From Marinobacter mangrovi (GTDB lineage: Bacteria; Pseudomonadota; Gammaproteobacteria; Pseudomonadales; Oleiphilaceae), in assembly GCF_016798325.1 (NCBI RefSeq), contig NZ_JAERVO010000004.1:186001-250000 (forward strand): 64,000 nt of DNA, in the 5' to 3' direction. Shown piece after piece: positions 51,003-61,183 of the stretch (position 1 is its first letter; each line of letters starts with the position of its first letter). Made by a program: the position numbers and the translations under genes. The notes under the pieces are model-generated. The model saw only the letters and a program-made list of their open reading frames with translations, had not been told where the DNA came from and did no database searches.

Positions 51003-52529
51003 ATGCCGTACACCGTTGAAAACAGCGGTTCGAATGTTCTGAAGGCACTGAAAGGGAAGCATGTGCTGATTACCGGAACAACCGGTTTTCTGGGGAAGGT
51101 GGTCCTGGAGAAATTGATCCGTGCCGTACCGGATATTGGGGGCATTCACCTCCTGATCCGTGGCAACCGCCGACACCCGGATGCGGAGGATCGTTTCGTC
51201 AACGAGATTGCCTGTTCCTCTGTTTTTGAGCGTCTCAAAATGGACGATCAGGATGCCTTCGAACTGTTCCTCGAGCAGAAGGTACATTGTGTCACCGGCG
51301 AGGTGACCGAGCCCCACTTCGGGCTGTCGGAAAGCCGCTTCCAGGAGCTGGCCGGCCGCCTGGATGCGGTCATCAATTCCGCGGCCAGCGTCAACTTCCG
51401 GGAGGAGCTGGACAAGGCCCTCCAGATCAACGCCCTGTGCCTGAACAACATCATCGATCTGTCCCGTGCCGGCGGTGAGTTGCCCGTGGTTCAGGTATCG
51501 ACCTGTTACGTCAATGGCATGAATCCGGGGTTGGCCCGCGAAGCGACGGTCAGCCCGGCCCACGGCGGCATCAGCCGGGACAGCGACGGCGTCTACGAGG
51601 TGGACGAACTGATCCACCTGCTGCAGGACAAGATCGCCGACGTAAAGGCCCGGTATTCCGGCCAGGTGCTGGAAAAGAAACTGGTGGAACTGGGCATCCG
51701 CGAAGCCAACCATTATGGCTGGAGCGACACCTACACCTTCACCAAGTGGATGGGGGAGCAGATCCTCGCCCGCGGTTTGAAAGCGTCCTCGCTGACCGTC
51801 CTGCGCCCCTCCATTATTGAGAGCGCCCTGGAAGAGCCGGCGCCGGGCTGGATTGAAGGCGTGAAGGTGGCCGATGCGATCATCCTCGCCTACGCCCGTG
51901 AGAAAGTGGCTTTGTTCCCGGGAAAACGCAGCGGCATCATTGATGTGATTCCCGCAGACCTGGTGGGCAACAGCATTATCCTGTCGCTGGCAGAGAGTCT
52001 GAGTGCCCCGACAGCGCACCGGATCTACCAGTGCTGCAGTGGTTCGGGCAATCCCATCAACCTGGGCGAATTCATCGACCACTTGATGGCTGAGGCCAAA
52101 GAAAACTATGCCACCTACGACAAGCTGTTCTATCGTCAGCCACGGAAACCCTTCATTGCCGTCAATCGTCGTCTGTTCGACACCATGATGAGTGGTGCGC
52201 GCCTACCGCTGAAGGTGTTCAACCAGGCGTTGAAGCTGGCCGGCAGCGAGCGTGAGCTCAAGGCCCTGCGCAACATCGACACGACGCTGTCGCTGGCCAC
52301 CATTTTCGGTTTCTACACGGCACCGGATTACGTGTTCGACAACGCGCAGCTGCTGGAGCTGGCCGATCGAATGGGGGAACTGGATCGCAATCTGTTCCCG
52401 GTGGATGCCCGTCGCATCGACTGGCCGACCTACCTGCGCAAGATCCACCTGGCGGGTCTGAACAAGTACGCGCTGAGCGAGCGCAAACTCTACCGGCTCA
52501 AGACCCGCAAGCAGCGCAAGGCCGCCTGA
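51003..52529 (+). CDS. Fatty acyl-CoA/ACP reductase, alcohol-forming (FAR)
   Basis: A 508-residue NADPH-dependent reductase of the extended short-chain dehydrogenase fold. It converts fatty acyl thioesters to fatty alcohols, the alcohol part of wax esters. The cofactor motif GTTGFLG is at residues 25-31 and the catalytic Tyr244 and Lys248 lie in YTFTKW. The C-terminal FAR domain covers about 380-505. The length and layout match the roughly 510-residue single-domain FAR of Marinobacter rather than the longer 660-residue one with an extra domain. The ATG at 51003 has AAGGAG 8 bases upstream. A strong terminator follows; no wax ester synthase is in the window. Confidence 0.9.
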   Translation: MPYTVENSGSNVLKALKGKHVLITGTTGFLGKVVLEKLIRAVPDIGGIHLLIRGNRRHPDAEDRFVNEIACSSVFERLKMDDQDAFELFLEQKVHCVTGEVTEPHFGLSESRFQELAGRLDAVINSAASVNFREELDKALQINALCLNNIIDLSRAGGELPVVQVSTCYVNGMNPGLAREATVSPAHGGISRDSDGVYEVDELIHLLQDKIADVKARYSGQVLEKKLVELGIREANHYGWSDTYTFTKWMGEQILARGLKASSLTVLRPSIIESALEEPAPGWIEGVKVADAIILAYAREKVALFPGKRSGIIDVIPADLVGNSIILSLAESLSAPTAHRIYQCCSGSGNPINLGEFIDHLMAEAKENYATYDKLFYRQPRKPFIAVNRRLFDTMMSGARLPLKVFNQALKLAGSERELKALRNIDTTLSLATIFGFYTAPDYVFDNAQLLELADRMGELDRNLFPVDARRIDWPTYLRKIHLAGLNKYALSERKLYRLKTRKQRKAA

Positions 52530-52551
52530 GCCTTCCGCCGCGTCTTCTTTC

Positions 52552-52578
52552 AACCCCGGCCTCGCGCCGGGGTTTTTT
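52552..52578 (+). terminator. Rho-independent terminator after the fatty acyl reductase
   Basis: AACCCCGGC pairs perfectly with GCCGGGGTT around a 5-base loop, followed by six T. It lies 22 bases after the stop codon. Confidence 0.9.
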
Positions 52579-52947
52579 GTTGCCGGCCGGTTGCCTGGCA
52601 AACGGGGCCTTTTGCGGTCCGGGTTTTGTTGTCCCGCCCCCTCAGGAACTATGCTTTGTTGGCGTGTCCAAATCCGTATCAGGTGGCTCAGGTAACCCTT
52701 TGGGCCGCCTACAAAGTTTTGTCTTAATAGTACGTTAGTCTAATTCAACCAGTGAGAGGCACCGTGTTGAACTAACGGAAAATGGAGAGGGTCTGCGCAA
52801 CGCTGCCCGATAGGCCGCCTACACGGCCTGCCGATCTCAGGACCGGGGCAACCAAACCCAGCGCCCGGTCAGTACCTCGCGCAGGCGCCTTGATGGTTCC
52901 GACGATTCCAATAACGATAAATCCGATCCATAAGTAAGGGGAGCACG
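52579..52947. other. Long upstream region of acs with an imperfect inverted repeat
   Basis: 369 bases with no gene seen. GTTGAACTAACG at 52766-52777 is the inverted copy of a left arm split into CGTTAG (52733-52738) and TTCAAC (52744-52749). The short sequence GGCCGCCTACA occurs twice, near 52703 and 52814. The region is a good candidate for the regulatory sites expected at an acetate-controlled gene. An AAGGGGAG ribosome binding site precedes the acs ATG. Confidence 0.55.
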
Positions 52948-54900
<1,953 letters not shown>

Positions 54901-54954
54901 ACGGACTTGCCCGGTCGCCATCTGACAGTCGTCGGCGACCGTGATTTGTTTCGG

Positions 54955-54988
54955 GCCAGCAGGCGTTTCCAGCGTCTGCTGGCTTTTG
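54955..54988 (+). terminator. Rho-independent terminator after acs
   Basis: GCCAGCAG at 54955-54962 pairs with CTGCTGGC at 54976-54983, followed by TTTT. A second GC hairpin (GGTCGCC/GGCGACC) lies just before it. Confidence 0.8.
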
Positions 54989-55024
54989 TCTATCCGGGGA
55001 ATTGGTCAGAGTGTTCCCTGCGCG

Positions 55025-55033
55025 TGCTATCAT
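55025..55033 (+). promoter_or_regulatory. Candidate extended -10 promoter of the response regulator gene
   Basis: TGCTATCAT is an extended -10 element; a TTGGTC 20 bases further up is a poor -35. It lies between the acs terminator and the regulator start, so the regulator is probably transcribed separately from acs. Confidence 0.4.
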
Positions 55034-55106
55034 TCACTCAACGCACGGGAACGGCACCCATCATGTCCGTTTCCGCCAAGACGTCATGAAGGAGGCCAAA
55101 CGCCCG

Positions 55107-55772
55107 ATGGTTCAGCAGATAATTATTGCCGATGATCACCCGCTCTTCAGGGCGGCTCTGCGCCAGGCCGTATCCGAGGCCGTGCCGGATGCCCAGATGG
55201 TGGAGGTCGACAGTATCAAGACGTTGCAGGCCGCGGTCGAGGAGCATCCCGACGCTGACCTGGTGCTGCTGGACCTGAATATGCCGGGCGCACACGGCTT
55301 TTCCGGTCTTGTATTCATGCGCGGTCAGTATCCCGGATTGCCGGTGGTGGTCGTCTCCGGTTCTGAAGAATTGCAGGTGATGCGTCGCTCCATCGATTAT
55401 GGTGCCTCCGGCTTTATCCCCAAATCCGCACCGCTGCCGGAAATCACCGGCGCGATTCGCGATGTGCTGGATGGCGAAGTGTGGTTGCCGGCCGGTGTCG
55501 CGGAAAAGCTGGAGCGGATGCAGGCGGACGTCACCGACTTCTCCGACAAGTTGGCTTCCCTCACACCGCAGCAGTTCCGGGTGCTGGGGATGCTGGCCGA
55601 AGGCTTGCTGAACAAGCAGATCGCTTACGATCTGGATGTGTCCGAGGCGACGGTCAAGGCCCACATCACGGCCGTGTTCCGCAAGCTGGGCGTTCGCAAC
55701 CGGACGCAGGCCGTTATTGCCATCCAGCAGATGGAAATTGATCCTTCCGATACCTCGCTTTCCGGCAGCTGA
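55107..55772 (+). CDS. LuxR/NarL-family response regulator, probable CrbR/ErdR acetate regulator
   Basis: A 221-residue regulator. Receiver domain: ADDHPLFRAAL, phospho-Asp56 in LLLDLNMPGAHG, and the Lys in FIPKSAPLPE. A LuxR-type helix-turn-helix closes it: LTPQQFRVLGMLAEGLLNKQIAYDLDVSEATVKAHITAVFRKLGVRNRTQAV. The start at 55107 has AGGAGG 11 bases upstream; the frame extends to 55002 without support. In Vibrio and Pseudomonas, CrbR/ErdR with kinase CrbS/MxtR activates acs. The position behind acs and the receiver sequence suggest the same role here; the kinase is not in the window. Confidence 0.85.
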   Translation: MVQQIIIADDHPLFRAALRQAVSEAVPDAQMVEVDSIKTLQAAVEEHPDADLVLLDLNMPGAHGFSGLVFMRGQYPGLPVVVVSGSEELQVMRRSIDYGASGFIPKSAPLPEITGAIRDVLDGEVWLPAGVAEKLERMQADVTDFSDKLASLTPQQFRVLGMLAEGLLNKQIAYDLDVSEATVKAHITAVFRKLGVRNRTQAVIAIQQMEIDPSDTSLSGS

Positions 55773-55792
55773 TTAGCCGCCCGGATCCGAAC

Positions 55793-55820
55793 AAGCCGCT
55801 CCTCGCCGAGCGGCTTTTTT
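55793..55820 (+). terminator. Rho-independent terminator after the response regulator
   Basis: AAGCCGCTC pairs with GAGCGGCTT around a 6-base loop and is followed by a T-run. Confidence 0.9.
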
Positions 55821-55862
55821 GTGGGTGCTGACTTGTTATGAAGCAAAAGGCAACTCGGGCAT

Positions 55863-56007
55863 GTAGCCGATGCTTCAGCTTCGGAGCAGCCTGAAGGGCT
55901 GCCTGGTTTCCGACGACGACCGGAAACGTTGGTTGCAATGCCAAGCAGGCCAATTCAAAGCCTTCACCGGGCGCCTTCGGCGCCTCAGAAGCTGAAGCAT
56001 CTGCTAC
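55863..56007. repeat. 145-bp element with 24-bp terminal inverted repeats and internal hairpins
   Basis: The arms 55863-55886 and 55984-56007 are inverted copies with two mismatches; the core GATGCTTCAGCTTC/GAAGCTGAAGCATC is exact. Inside are three more hairpins: GCAGCC/GGCTGC (55886-55902), GTTTCCG/CGGAAAC (55906-55927) and GGCGCC/GGCGCC (55970-55984). The whole could fold into a closed multibranch structure. It lies in the 567-base gap between the response regulator terminator and the desaturase. It may be a mobile miniature element, a structured RNA or a REP-like repeat; I found no second copy in the window by eye. Confidence 0.7.
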
Positions 56008-56299
56008 ATACTCCAGTTGCTTCAAATATTCGCGTTGCCTGCCAGTCGCTGAGGGGGCCGTAAAGAGCTCCATTGGTTCCAGGCTCCCGGCGTCTGATTT
56101 GGTCGCCATTGAGGCGCCGCCGAAGCCTGGCTGGCGGTCCCGCCCCTGGGATGTCATGTTTAACGTACGCCTGTACTTTTTCCTGTTTTCATACCTGTCA
56201 TATCTCTGTCATCTAATTTATTGATATGGATCAGTAATGGCCGAAAATGATCAAAAAATAATCCGCAGGCTATTGCCAAGGTGCAACGCCTTCGGTAAA

Positions 56300-56323
56300 T
56301 TCAGCGCACACATGTACGCTGAA
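56300..56323. promoter_or_regulatory. FabR/DesT-like operator upstream of the desaturase
   Basis: The core AGCGCACACATGTACGCT (56303-56320) is an 18-base near-palindrome; with flanks the dyad is TTCAGCG to CGCTGAA. It fits the AGCGTACA-NN-TGTNCGCT pattern of the TetR-family regulators FabR and DesT, which sense unsaturated acyl thioesters. It ends 16 bases before the desaturase start codon, where binding would block transcription. The regulator gene itself is not in the window. Confidence 0.6.
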
Positions 56324-56339
56324 ATGCAGAGGTGCTCCC

Positions 56340-57443
56340 GTGAATGCGGCTGTAAAACCTGAATCCATACCTGGCCAGACCTTTGGCGAACAGGACGAAC
56401 GCGCGCTGCGCGACCAGATGCGCCGCGATCTGCCGGCCGATACCTTCCAGACCCAGAGCTGGCGGGTGATCTGGTTCCTGCCTTTACAACTGGTGATCTG
56501 GGGCTGCGTGCTGACGATCCTGATGGCCGGACTGCCCTGGTATGCCAACCTGGGGCTGGCGCTGGTACTGGGCCATACCATCGGCTGCCAGGCGTTGCTG
56601 GCGCATGAGGTGTTGCACGGTGCACTCGGCATGAGTCGCCGCTGGCAGAATTTCTTTGGCTGGCTGGGTTTCGGGCCGCTGGTCGCCCCGCCGGAGTTCT
56701 GGCGCAAGTGGCATAACTCGATCCATCATGCCCATACCAACATGGGCGATACGGATCCGGACAGTTTCGGCACCATACGGCGCTACAAGGCGGATCCCAA
56801 GCAGCGCAAGTTTCCGAAGCTGGCGCCGGGATCCGGCACCTGGTACAGCCTGCTGTTCCTGACCTATTCCTTCACCATGCATGCGCAGATCGTACTGTGG
56901 CTGCAGGCGAAGCGTCGTAAACAGTTCAAGGGTTTCAACCGGCGTCGGGCGATCATCCAGTCGTTCGCGTGCGTTGCGGCCTGGCTGGCCTTGGCGGTGG
57001 TCTCAGGACCGCTGGCGATCTTCACCGTGGTGATTCCGTTCATGGTGGCCAACGCGCTGGGGCAGGGTTATATCCTGACCAATCACTTCCTGCGGCCGCA
57101 GACCGAGACCAACAATCCGCTGGATAACTCCATGAGCCTGCGCACCAACCCGATCCTGGACCGGCTGCACTACCGCTTCAGTCATCACGTGGAGCACCAC
57201 TTCTTCCCGAAGATGTCCTCCAACAAGGCACCGCGCCTGCGCGAATGGCTGGAGACGCATTATCCGGAGCGCTACGTGGCGCCGACCCACTGGCAGGCGA
57301 TCAAGCTGCTGTACAAGACGCCGCGGGTCTATCTGACGCCGACGACGCTGGTCGATCCCAGCAATCCCCAGCGGGTATTCGATCTGCTGCCACTGCAGAA
57401 AGAGATGAGTGCGGCCACCTACAAGGCCTCAGCTGCCGGTTAA
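56340..57443 (+). CDS. Membrane fatty acid desaturase
   Basis: A 367-residue inner membrane di-iron desaturase. Histidine boxes: HEVLH (about residue 83), HNSIHHAHTN (about 123) and HHVEHH (about 283). Four or more membrane segments are visible, at about 42-62, 66-85, 175-195 and 208-245. It would introduce double bonds in acyl chains to adjust membrane fluidity. The start is a GTG at 56340. Its end overlaps the convergent TauE gene by 15 bases. The upstream 180 bases are AT-rich and hold the FabR/DesT-like palindrome. Confidence 0.9.
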   Translation: MNAAVKPESIPGQTFGEQDERALRDQMRRDLPADTFQTQSWRVIWFLPLQLVIWGCVLTILMAGLPWYANLGLALVLGHTIGCQALLAHEVLHGALGMSRRWQNFFGWLGFGPLVAPPEFWRKWHNSIHHAHTNMGDTDPDSFGTIRRYKADPKQRKFPKLAPGSGTWYSLLFLTYSFTMHAQIVLWLQAKRRKQFKGFNRRRAIIQSFACVAAWLALAVVSGPLAIFTVVIPFMVANALGQGYILTNHFLRPQTETNNPLDNSMSLRTNPILDRLHYRFSHHVEHHFFPKMSSNKAPRLREWLETHYPERYVAPTHWQAIKLLYKTPRVYLTPTTLVDPSNPQRVFDLLPLQKEMSAATYKASAAG

Positions 57444-58166
57444 GCCGCGAATCAGGGCGCCGACGCCAGCCACCGCCGCAATCCCCAAAATCAGGGGCCG
57501 CATCGCGGAGAACGGCAGGCGCCGGACCAGGGTGGCCGACATCAGGAAGCCGATCACGACGCCGGGCAGGGTGAACAGGAACAGCTTCATTTCCAGCAAA
57601 CCCAGTCGCCCGGCAAAGAACAGTGCGACGATGCTGGCACAGCTGGTAAACAGGAAGAACGCCGACATATTGGCCCGCACCAGCGGGCCTTTCTCGTTCT
57701 GGTAGATCATGGCAATCGGCGGGCCACCCACGGCCACGACGGTGCCCATGTAACCGCTTGCGGCTCCGGCGATGACGCTGTTACGAGGATTCAGGGCCGG
57801 GCGGAGCCCGGCCACGCTGAGCAGAACACCGAACAGAATCAATGCGCCAAACATCAGATCGAAGGCCGCACCGGTGATCACAGCCAGCGTCAGTCCCGCC
57901 AGGGTCGTGCCGACAATGCTGCCGCCAATGGCATAGCGGACCTCCCGGAAACGGATGCTGGCGCGATTGCGCAGTAGCAGGAGAATGGCCAGCACCACGG
58001 CGTTGACCACCAGCGGACCGGGCACGAACAGGGGGCTCAACAGGAAGAGCAGGGGCGCTGACAGCGTGCCGATACCGTAGCCGGCGACGCCCTGGAGACA
58101 GGCGCCAGCCAGCAGGAACAGGTTGGCGAGGAGCAGGTCGGCCAGGGTAATGCCGTCGGGGATCAT
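57429..58166 (-). CDS. TauE/SafE-family membrane permease
   Basis: A 245-residue integral membrane protein with about seven or eight membrane segments: LLLANLFLLAGACLQGVAGYGIGTLSAPLLFLLSPLF near the N-terminus, and PGVVIGFLMSATLVRRLP near the C-terminus. The pattern matches the TauE/SafE (sulfite or sulfoacetate exporter-like) family, formerly DUF81. The actual substrate is unknown. The ATG overlaps the stop of the upstream lipoprotein gene (ATGA), indicating translational coupling. Confidence 0.85.
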   Translation of the reverse strand: MIPDGITLADLLLANLFLLAGACLQGVAGYGIGTLSAPLLFLLSPLFVPGPLVVNAVVLAILLLLRNRASIRFREVRYAIGGSIVGTTLAGLTLAVITGAAFDLMFGALILFGVLLSVAGLRPALNPRNSVIAGAASGYMGTVVAVGGPPIAMIYQNEKGPLVRANMSAFFLFTSCASIVALFFAGRLGLLEMKLFLFTLPGVVIGFLMSATLVRRLPFSAMRPLILGIAAVAGVGALIRGLTGS

Positions 58167-58732
58167 TCCGCCGGCACCAGCACCAACTTGCCGGGCACCA
58201 CCTTCACGTCCACCGGCGCCATGCCGATCATGCGCTCGGCGAAGCTGTTCTCATCCAGTCGATAGACCGGCACCGTCTCCAGCCATTGGGCGACCAGGCG
58301 CATGACGTTGTCCGTCACCGGTTTCAGGTCACCCTTGAAAAACTGGGAGTCGATGCTGCTGTCCAGCAGCTTCAGCCGGCGGATGTAGACGGCCCGTTCC
58401 TCCCGGTCATAGACCGGCGCGCCTTCCACCTTGAGCTTCAGGTCGACCGGCAGTTTGGTCATGAAGGCATTGACGGCGACCTGGCCGGCGATATCCAGCA
58501 CCGCCACTTCGCGGCCGTCCGGCCCCAGCGTGATATCCGCCTGGTCCAGTGATACGCTCAGTGGCGACCCCGCCTTGAGCTGTTGCCGGTCAAAATCGGC
58601 GACGGCATTCTGAAGGTAGCCTTCGAGCGTATTTTCACTCACCGAATAGGGCGACAGGGAAGCACAACCGGACAGGGTCAGGGCTGCAGCGAAGGCCAGG
58701 ATAGGGCCGACTGCACGCTGGAAAAATGGCAT
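58163..58732 (-). CDS. DUF1439 (YceB-like) lipoprotein
   Basis: A 189-residue lipoprotein. The signal peptide ends in the lipobox LTLSGC with Cys23. The mature part (SVSENTLEGYLQ, then GPDGREVAVLDIAGQVAVNAF and DSQFFKGDLKPVTDNVMRLVAQWLETVPVYRL) matches the DUF1439 family, a TULIP-like lipid-binding type fold in E. coli YceB (inference). GGAG lies 8 bases before the ATG. It is coupled to the TauE/SafE-type gene downstream. Confidence 0.85.
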   Translation of the reverse strand: MPFFQRAVGPILAFAAALTLSGCASLSPYSVSENTLEGYLQNAVADFDRQQLKAGSPLSVSLDQADITLGPDGREVAVLDIAGQVAVNAFMTKLPVDLKLKVEGAPVYDREERAVYIRRLKLLDSSIDSQFFKGDLKPVTDNVMRLVAQWLETVPVYRLDENSFAERMIGMAPVDVKVVPGKLVLVPAE

Positions 58733-58825
58733 GAACGGGACTCCGTTTCAGTTCGGTAGGGATGTCTGGCCGTGGCCAGCAACTTTCATCCTGCCGGATG
58801 CCGGGAGTCGACACAAGCCGGAGCA

Positions 58826-59428
58826 ATGGGCACAACCATGACGACGACAGTGGCGCGCTACGACGCCGTGGTATTTGATCTTGATGGCACACTGGTGGAT
58901 TCCGGGCTCGATTTCCGGGCGATCCGCCGGGAACTGGGATTTCCCGAAGGGATTGGTCTGCTGGAACATATGGCGACCCTGTCGGAGGCGGAAGCCGCCC
59001 GGGCGCACGCCATCATTCATCGCTTTGAAATGGCCGGTGCCGAAAGCGCCAGCTGGATGCCGGGTGCCGAAGCCCTGGTGCGGCACCTGCACCGACAGAC
59101 CATCCCGGTTGCCGTACTGACCCGAAACAGTCGTGAAGCGGTGGCGGCGACCAACGCGGCGATCTCACTGGGCATCGATCTGATCCTGACCCGGGACGAT
59201 GCGCCTCCAAAGCCGGATCCGGCCGGCCTGCTGCAGATTGCCGACACCTTCGGTGTGGCGCCGGAACGCATGACCTACATCGGCGACTTCGTCGATGACC
59301 TGACCACGGCGCGGCGGGCCGGCATGGCGGGTGGCCTGTATCGCAATGCGCGGAATGCGGGTTATGCCGACCGAGCCGACTACGTCATCGAGCACTTCGA
59401 CGATCTGCGTCGAGCCTGGAGCGATTGA
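58826..59428 (+). CDS. HAD-superfamily phosphatase (phosphoglycolate phosphatase-like)
   Basis: A 200-residue HAD hydrolase of subfamily I with a helical cap. Motif I FDLDGTLVDSG with the nucleophile Asp (about residue 15-17), motif II LTRNSREA, motif III KPDPAG and motif IV YIGDFVDDLTTARRAG are all present. The substrate cannot be assigned. The start is uncertain: ATG at 58826 (GGAG very close) or 58838. It is divergent from the DUF1439 lipoprotein gene. Confidence 0.87.
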   Translation: MGTTMTTTVARYDAVVFDLDGTLVDSGLDFRAIRRELGFPEGIGLLEHMATLSEAEAARAHAIIHRFEMAGAESASWMPGAEALVRHLHRQTIPVAVLTRNSREAVAATNAAISLGIDLILTRDDAPPKPDPAGLLQIADTFGVAPERMTYIGDFVDDLTTARRAGMAGGLYRNARNAGYADRADYVIEHFDDLRRAWSD

Positions 59429-59430
59429 AG

Positions 59431-59643
59431 TCAATCGTTTTCGGCTTCGGCGTCGATGCTCAATTCGCCGTCTTCACCAAAACGCACGTGGATCAGGATG
59501 GGCTGGCAGCAGACCTGGCAATCCTCGACGTAGTCCTGTTCCGGGACGGACGGATCGACACTGACTTCCAGGGTTTCCCAGCAGTAGGGGCACTGGATGT
59601 GGGCGGGTTCAAGTAGCACGAGGGTTGAGGCCGACCCGTTCAC
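59431..59643 (-). CDS. CPXCG-motif cysteine-rich protein
   Basis: A 70-residue or slightly shorter protein with a zinc-ribbon-like pair of knuckles: CPYC at about residues 18-21 and CQVCC at about 42-46, plus an acidic tail. This matches the CPXCG small-protein family, widespread in gammaproteobacteria, of unknown function. The start at 59643 is GTG; a second GTG at 59616 gives a shorter form that still contains all cysteines. It lies 24 bases downstream of the aminotransferase gene, on the same strand. Confidence 0.82.
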   Translation of the reverse strand: MNGSASTLVLLEPAHIQCPYCWETLEVSVDPSVPEQDYVEDCQVCCQPILIHVRFGEDGELSIDAEAEND

Positions 59644-59667
59644 CGGGCCGGCGTTCTCCAGAGAGTG

Positions 59668-60897
59668 TCAGAATTGCTGTTTGGCCATCCACGGAATCAT
59701 CCGGTCGAAGGCTTCCTCGATCGTTTCCAGTGGCGCCGAGAAGCTGATACGAACGGCGTTCGCCGTGTTCTCCCCGAACGCATCACCGGGCACCACACAG
59801 ACCCCGGTTTCCTTGAGCATCCTCAGGGCCAGATCCGAGCCGTCCACATGCTTCGGCAGGTCCGGGAAGATGAAGAAGGCGCCGCCCGGATGATAGCCGG
59901 TCATGTGCGGTGTCTGCGCCACCAGCTCCACCACACGGTCGCGCCGCTCCCGATAGATCGACACCATGTCCCGGATGCACTGCTGGTCGCCGGTCAGCGC
60001 GGCGACGCCGGCGAACTGGGACGGCGTGTTGGCCACCGAGGTGGTGAACATGTGATAGCGCCGCAGGGATTTGATGGTCGCCTGGCTGGAGATGATCCAA
60101 CCCACCCGCAGACCGGCCATGCTGTAGGTCTTCGAGAAGCTGCTGATGCACATGATGTTGTCCAGGTCGACACTGCAGCGCAGCACGCTGGCGTATTCCT
60201 GGTCGTCCAGGATCAGGTGGTCGTAGACCTCGTCACTGAAAATCTGGATGCCCCGGTAGGCGCATTCTTCCACGATGGTTTCGATGGTGCTGCGTGGATA
60301 CACCGCGCCGGTCGGATTGTTCGGCGAGTTCAGGACCACCGCAAAGGTGCGAGACCCCATGGCCGCGATCACCTCGTCGGGATCCAGCTGGTGGTTGTTC
60401 TCGATGCGCGTCGGGATGAACTTCACCTCACCGCCGTTCATGCGGATCAGCGGCGCGTAGAGCAGGAACGACGGATCGGTCACGATGAACTGGCGACCCG
60501 GTGCGGACGTTGCGGACAGGGCCAGGTACATGGCCTCGGTTGCGCCGGAGGTAACCAGGATATTGTCGCGGGTCAGCTTACGGTCGTAGCGCTTGCCATA
60601 GTAGTCGCGTAGAGCCACCAGAAGCTCAGGCAGGCCGGCGTCCATGGTGTAGCCGGTCTGGCCAGCGTTGAGGGCATCGATGTAGGCATCCACCACGTGC
60701 TTCGGCGTCGGCAGGTCCGGCTGGCCGATCGACAGGTGGATAACGTCCTTCATGCTCGCCGCCATGTTCACCATGCGGCGGATGCCCGGCACGGGGATGG
60801 CCTGCATCGACGGATGCCAACGGGCCTTGGTCTTGCGGTACTTCATCTTGCGTGGTGCGGTGTCGCTGGCTTTATTGAGCTTTGCTCCATCGGCCAT
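59668..60897 (-). CDS. PLP-dependent aminotransferase, class I/II
   Basis: A 409-residue fold-type I aminotransferase. Seen: HLSIGQPDLPTPKHVVDAYIDAL, TSGATEAMYLAL, NSPNNPTGAVYPR, DEVYDHLIL and the PLP Lys in SSFSKTYSMAGLRVGW (about residue 248), then FRISFS-type Arg in VRISFSAP. Substrate specificity is not clear. The start at 60897 (MADGAKLN) has AGGAG 6 bases upstream, which is better than the ATG at 60903 that follows AGGAG directly. It is divergent from the 2-hydroxyacid dehydrogenase gene. Confidence 0.9.
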   Translation of the reverse strand: MADGAKLNKASDTAPRKMKYRKTKARWHPSMQAIPVPGIRRMVNMAASMKDVIHLSIGQPDLPTPKHVVDAYIDALNAGQTGYTMDAGLPELLVALRDYYGKRYDRKLTRDNILVTSGATEAMYLALSATSAPGRQFIVTDPSFLLYAPLIRMNGGEVKFIPTRIENNHQLDPDEVIAAMGSRTFAVVLNSPNNPTGAVYPRSTIETIVEECAYRGIQIFSDEVYDHLILDDQEYASVLRCSVDLDNIMCISSFSKTYSMAGLRVGWIISSQATIKSLRRYHMFTTSVANTPSQFAGVAALTGDQQCIRDMVSIYRERRDRVVELVAQTPHMTGYHPGGAFFIFPDLPKHVDGSDLALRMLKETGVCVVPGDAFGENTANAVRISFSAPLETIEEAFDRMIPWMAKQQF

Positions 60898-61183
60898 AAG
60901 CATCTCCTGGCAGAGGTAGGAAAAGATGGACAATAAAGCCCGGATCCGTGGATCAGGCCTGCTTTTGCCGAAACGGCGTCACGCCGGTGTCCCGGCCTGT
61001 GTGCTACGCCTTAACGAAGACTTACCCTCGCAGATTAGTTTTTATCCGAAAGGGGAGCAAGGGCCTGAGCATGCGTATTTTCGTGGAATGCCCGGGTCAG
61101 GTTGACCGGGGCAAAGAGCCCCGACACACTCAGGGTGTTCAGAGTGTTTCCAAAGGAATGCCAAACCGACGACGAGGCCGCCC

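Noticed and set aside
52566-52640. G-rich and T-rich tract after the reductase terminator as an attachment site or second terminator
   Set aside because: No direct repeat or integrase gene nearby; the pattern is explained by the terminator and ordinary GC-rich spacer.
55714-56157. 147-codon minus-strand open frame between the response regulator and the desaturase
   Set aside because: It runs through the response regulator terminator and into that gene, and its central part is the inverted-repeat element. I could not support it as coding, though similar frames may be annotated elsewhere if the element is repeated.
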